This document shows, one piece after another, positions 61,173-64,000 of a DNA stretch of 64,000 nucleotides. The notes under the pieces were generated by a model. That model saw only the letters and a program-made list of their open reading frames with translations, was not told where the DNA came from and ran no database searches. Both the position numbers and the translations under genes were made by a program. The stretch is from Saccharomyces paradoxus (lineage: Eukaryota; Ascomycota; Saccharomycetes; Saccharomycetales; Saccharomycetaceae), in contig NC_047496.1 in assembly GCF_002079055.1 (NCBI RefSeq), forward strand, positions 558,001 through 622,000. Direction: 5' to 3'. The stretch's first letter is position 1. The number at the start of each line of letters is the position of its first letter.

Positions 61173-61217
61173 ATATACACACACACTCACACACACGCAC
61201 ACACATATATATATATT
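61173..61217. repeat. (AC)n then (AT)n dinucleotide run
   Basis: This microsatellite lies in the ADO1 3' flank, about 30 bp past the stop. Confidence 0.85.
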
Positions 61218-61427
61218 TACCGCTACGTGTTATCTCCTTGCTTTTTACCACGTAGACCTGTTTTACCGCTTGTTCTTAAACCAAATAAGCCACCAATACC
61301 ACAATAAAGAAAAGAGGCGCTATAAAGTATACCTTCAAGAAAAAGGACAAAGCAGCGCTAAAGACAAAAATACTCGTTTTCCATTCTCCGCATACGGCAG
61401 TACGCAAACAAATACTAACTCAATAAT

Positions 61428-63608
61428 ATGGACTGGGCAATCAATGTGGCCCATCCACGATTACTTTACAAGGACCCAAAATTATCAGTAACGTTTATTG
61501 TGCCAAGCTTATTCCATATCATTATAGCTTTCGTACTATTAGGAATATGTGCGTCCGATTTTCTTTGCCCCAACGTGGCTCATATATCAGATCCTAACAG
61601 CCTTCGGTCAAATGGTTCTTTGGTTTCGAAAACAGCATCTCATGCATCTCATACTGGGGCCTTAATGGCAGTTCTACTATCTTGGTGTAACTCTTCGCCC
61701 GACTTATTTTCAAACTTAATGAGCTGGGCAACGTCTACGAGAGAAACAAGATCAACCTCGGTATCACTATCCATTGGCGAAGTGCTGGGTGCCTGCGGCA
61801 TAATCCTATGCATTGTGGAAGGCTCCATTTTTATCATTATGTCAAGAACCCATATTGAAATTTCGCAGATACAAAAGCTATCCATAATGAGAGACTTGTT
61901 ATTTTCCCTAGTCGCCATGTTTGTAATGAGTTACGTTTCCTTTATGAACCAGGTCACCGTGCTGAATTGCCTTTTGATGGCATTCATTTATGCATTTTAT
62001 TTAGTCGTTAAATTAACTTTCAAGATTAATCATTTTCCAGAAACCTCCGCTGAGACTGCTGCCGATACGAGCCTCAGAGATAACTCCGTTTCTCCATTTT
62101 TAGATGACTCTCTGATGGCCTCTGGTTTACTACCACCAATACAACCTGGCTTTGACGTATCCAATTCTATAACACACGGAATTAAGCCAAGTTTGCTATC
62201 TGCTATGGATTTCAATAGTTTTCTATCAATGTTAGAAAATTCATCCCTGGAGGAGGATGACCCAAGGAATGAAATGGCAGAATTAAACACTCTGCGTAGC
62301 ATGACTCCAGCACAACATTGGTCCGCCTCTGCAACAATTGCTGCTGGAGCGACCACAAGCGCTGAAAGACCTTTTAGTGAGCCAACAAATGCGTTTACAG
62401 AATATACAGATTCCGAAAGGGCAATAAATAGTTCCCCAGCGATGTTCGCCGCCTATCATGACAACCCTCACGATGAAGAGTCTCAAGAGCAAGTATTATT
62501 GGAGACACCAGCGCAGGGTCAATTTGGTGCACAAGTAATGCGAAAGTTTTCCAAAAGGTCTCTAGGTTGGATCATAAGAATTTTCGTACCGCATCTCTCA
62601 AATTTCTCCCAAAAATCTATCTCAGATTCAATCTTTTCCGTAATCACCGTTCCATTTTTCATTATATTTAAACTATCATGTCCACAACCGCCTTCTGATA
62701 TACTGAGTTACGATCCCACTCTGAATAAATACTCTTTAACAACTTTACCCATAGTTTTATTATTTATCCAATCAGTTACTGCACCCTTCCTCCTTTGCAG
62801 CATACTTTCTGTACTTTTGGCTTCTCATCTAGGTTTTCTCGTTTATCTTTTCCCCCTTACGTTATCCATGGGTTTGATTTTACTATTGACGGCTTTCATT
62901 ACAAAGGTAAATCTGCATAACAAGTTCACTCTCTCATTAGACAGCTCTAATATTTTACAGGAAAAACTACAAAAGAGAAAACTCCTTGAGAGACTCAACA
63001 CCAGTATCCAAGTAATTTTTTTGGCTATCGGCATAATAAATATCATTATTTGGATATCACTTTTAGCCAATTCTCTTATTGAGATGATGGAAATTTACCA
63101 AAGAATACTAGGATTATCGAAGGCTATTTTGGGCCTTACCATTTTCGCATGGGGAAATTCCATAGGGGACTTGATCTCCAACATATCTATGTGTAGGCTC
63201 TACAAGACCCAAACTCATTATCAAGACAGAGTTCATTTAGCCACAAAATTTTTCATGATATCATGCGCATCTTGTTTGGGAGGTGTAATGTTAAATTCCA
63301 TGGGAGGTATAGGCTTTAGCGGGTTAGTCTCAATGCTTTTCATGGGCGCTTTTAATGATAACGAATGGTGGTTTCTAAGAAAAGTTAAATTACAAGAATC
63401 GAGTCAATTGGATGATAGACTAAATTACAAATTCATAGTTTCTTGCGTCTTCATTATCCTACAGATTATTCTCTTGCTGCTATTCTTCGGCGGGCCTAAG
63501 AATATTAAACGACGCCTCACAAATGAGATGAAATTAGTCGGAGTCTGTATGTGCGGATTATGGGCACTGGCCACTTTGATTAATGTATTTCTAGAACTCT
63601 TTAGCTAA
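61428..63608 (+). CDS. ECM27: Ecm27, predicted Na+/Ca2+ exchanger-family membrane protein
   Basis: This 726-residue polytopic protein is of the cation/Ca2+ exchanger superfamily. The two inverted alpha repeats are clear: NSSPDLFSN with flanking helices at about residues 70-130, and GNSIGDLISN at about 564-590. A long hydrophilic loop (about 205-390), rich in Ser and acidic residues, separates the membrane halves. About eleven membrane spans can be counted. Ion specificity is not shown by the sequence. Confidence 0.94.
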   Translation: MDWAINVAHPRLLYKDPKLSVTFIVPSLFHIIIAFVLLGICASDFLCPNVAHISDPNSLRSNGSLVSKTASHASHTGALMAVLLSWCNSSPDLFSNLMSWATSTRETRSTSVSLSIGEVLGACGIILCIVEGSIFIIMSRTHIEISQIQKLSIMRDLLFSLVAMFVMSYVSFMNQVTVLNCLLMAFIYAFYLVVKLTFKINHFPETSAETAADTSLRDNSVSPFLDDSLMASGLLPPIQPGFDVSNSITHGIKPSLLSAMDFNSFLSMLENSSLEEDDPRNEMAELNTLRSMTPAQHWSASATIAAGATTSAERPFSEPTNAFTEYTDSERAINSSPAMFAAYHDNPHDEESQEQVLLETPAQGQFGAQVMRKFSKRSLGWIIRIFVPHLSNFSQKSISDSIFSVITVPFFIIFKLSCPQPPSDILSYDPTLNKYSLTTLPIVLLFIQSVTAPFLLCSILSVLLASHLGFLVYLFPLTLSMGLILLLTAFITKVNLHNKFTLSLDSSNILQEKLQKRKLLERLNTSIQVIFLAIGIINIIIWISLLANSLIEMMEIYQRILGLSKAILGLTIFAWGNSIGDLISNISMCRLYKTQTHYQDRVHLATKFFMISCASCLGGVMLNSMGGIGFSGLVSMLFMGAFNDNEWWFLRKVKLQESSQLDDRLNYKFIVSCVFIILQIILLLLFFGGPKNIKRRLTNEMKLVGVCMCGLWALATLINVFLELFS

Positions 63609-63895
63609 AGTTTGCCCCAAGAGTCGTTTTCAAAAAAATCTGTTTTTGTGACATTGACCTGGCGCCGTAACAGATCCGCGCAGCACACAGAACACCAAAG
63701 AATAGAATAAGCATTTAATTTCAAGATTATTCAGAGCCGATTGCTCAAGTCGCTCTTTTATTCAAACAAAGATGGGTAATATATTCTTTCTGTTCCAAAC
63801 TTCCATTTCCTTGGATGAATTATTTTGATTGAGCCCTAAAAAAATACTACTAGCGCCCAGGAACTATCCATACTTCAATTAAAAAACCCATAACA

Positions 63896-64000
63896 ATGAT
63901 GTCTGCCAGACTTTTCATACTATATCTTTTTGTAGCATTCACGCCTGTTGTTCGTTGTTCGTCCAACCTGCCCATTACTCCCTATATATATGAGCGTCTG
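63896..64000 (+). CDS. LIH1: Start of a secreted protein, probably lipase-like Lih1 (3' end outside window)
   Basis: The 35 codons visible begin MMSARLFILYLFVAFTP, a typical signal peptide with a hydrophobic core and likely cleavage near VVRCSS. The frame is open to the window edge. In S. cerevisiae the gene after ECM27 is the lipase homologue YJR107W/LIH1; the name rests on gene order, since no catalytic part is in view. Confidence 0.6.
   Translation, partial: MMSARLFILYLFVAFTPVVRCSSNLPITPYIYERL

Overview
The window is nuclear chromosomal DNA of a budding yeast of the genus Saccharomyces. The evidence is dense, nearly intron-free genes, TACTAAC/GTATG splice signals in the one spliced gene, Rap1 sites in a ribosomal-protein promoter, and a gene order that, as I remember it, matches the right arm of S. 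cerevisiae chromosome X from TOR1 (YJR066W) to LIH1 (YJR107W) without a break. The proteins are close to but not identical with the S. cerevisiae ones I recall (Rfc2, Sod1 and Ado1 differ at a few percent of positions; Bir1 and Ime1 differ more). I therefore infer a non-cerevisiae member of the clade (S. mikatae, S. jurei, S. kudriavzevii or similar) and cannot name the species by eye.

Layout. 1-9.0 kb: TOR1 (3' part), YAE1, RFC2, HAM1, LIA1, NPA3, OPI3. 9-19.6 kb: MOG1, HOC1, CDC11, MIR1, BNA2, AIM24, EAF6, ACF4. 19.7-34.5 kb: CSN12/YJR084W, TMH11, STE18, EMC2, BIR1, GRR1, JSN1. 34.8-41.8 kb: BUD4, FIP1, IME1. 41.8-44.5 kb: a 2.7-kb gene-free stretch that is the large IME1 control region, carrying two Rme1 sites, a Ume6 (URS1) site and a reverse-strand TATA box. 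These are the expected signals for the IRT1/IRT2 non-coding RNA circuit. 44.5-53.5 kb: RPL43B (with intron), SFC1, YJR096W, JJJ3, YJR098C, YUH1, AIM25. 53.9-54.5 kb: a decayed solo delta-type LTR followed by an intron-containing tRNA-Leu(UAG). 54.6-64 kb: RSM26, VPS25, URA8, SOD1, ADO1, ECM27 and the first 35 codons of a secreted protein, probably LIH1.

The genes are individually transcribed housekeeping and regulatory genes, not an operon or a mobile island. I see no CRISPR array, prophage, gene cluster or foreign segment. The most useful observations are start-site corrections (MOG1 has a stop in the upstream leader; RSM26, JSN1 and CSN12 have open in-frame N-terminal extensions), the conserved IME1 upstream circuit, a substitution at a near-invariant residue in the TOR1 kinase domain, a perfect 30-bp palindrome between MIR1 and BNA2, and a small unexplained ORF between GRR1 and JSN1. 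Many apparent N-termini reached upstream through a TTG codon; I have trimmed those to the first supported ATG.
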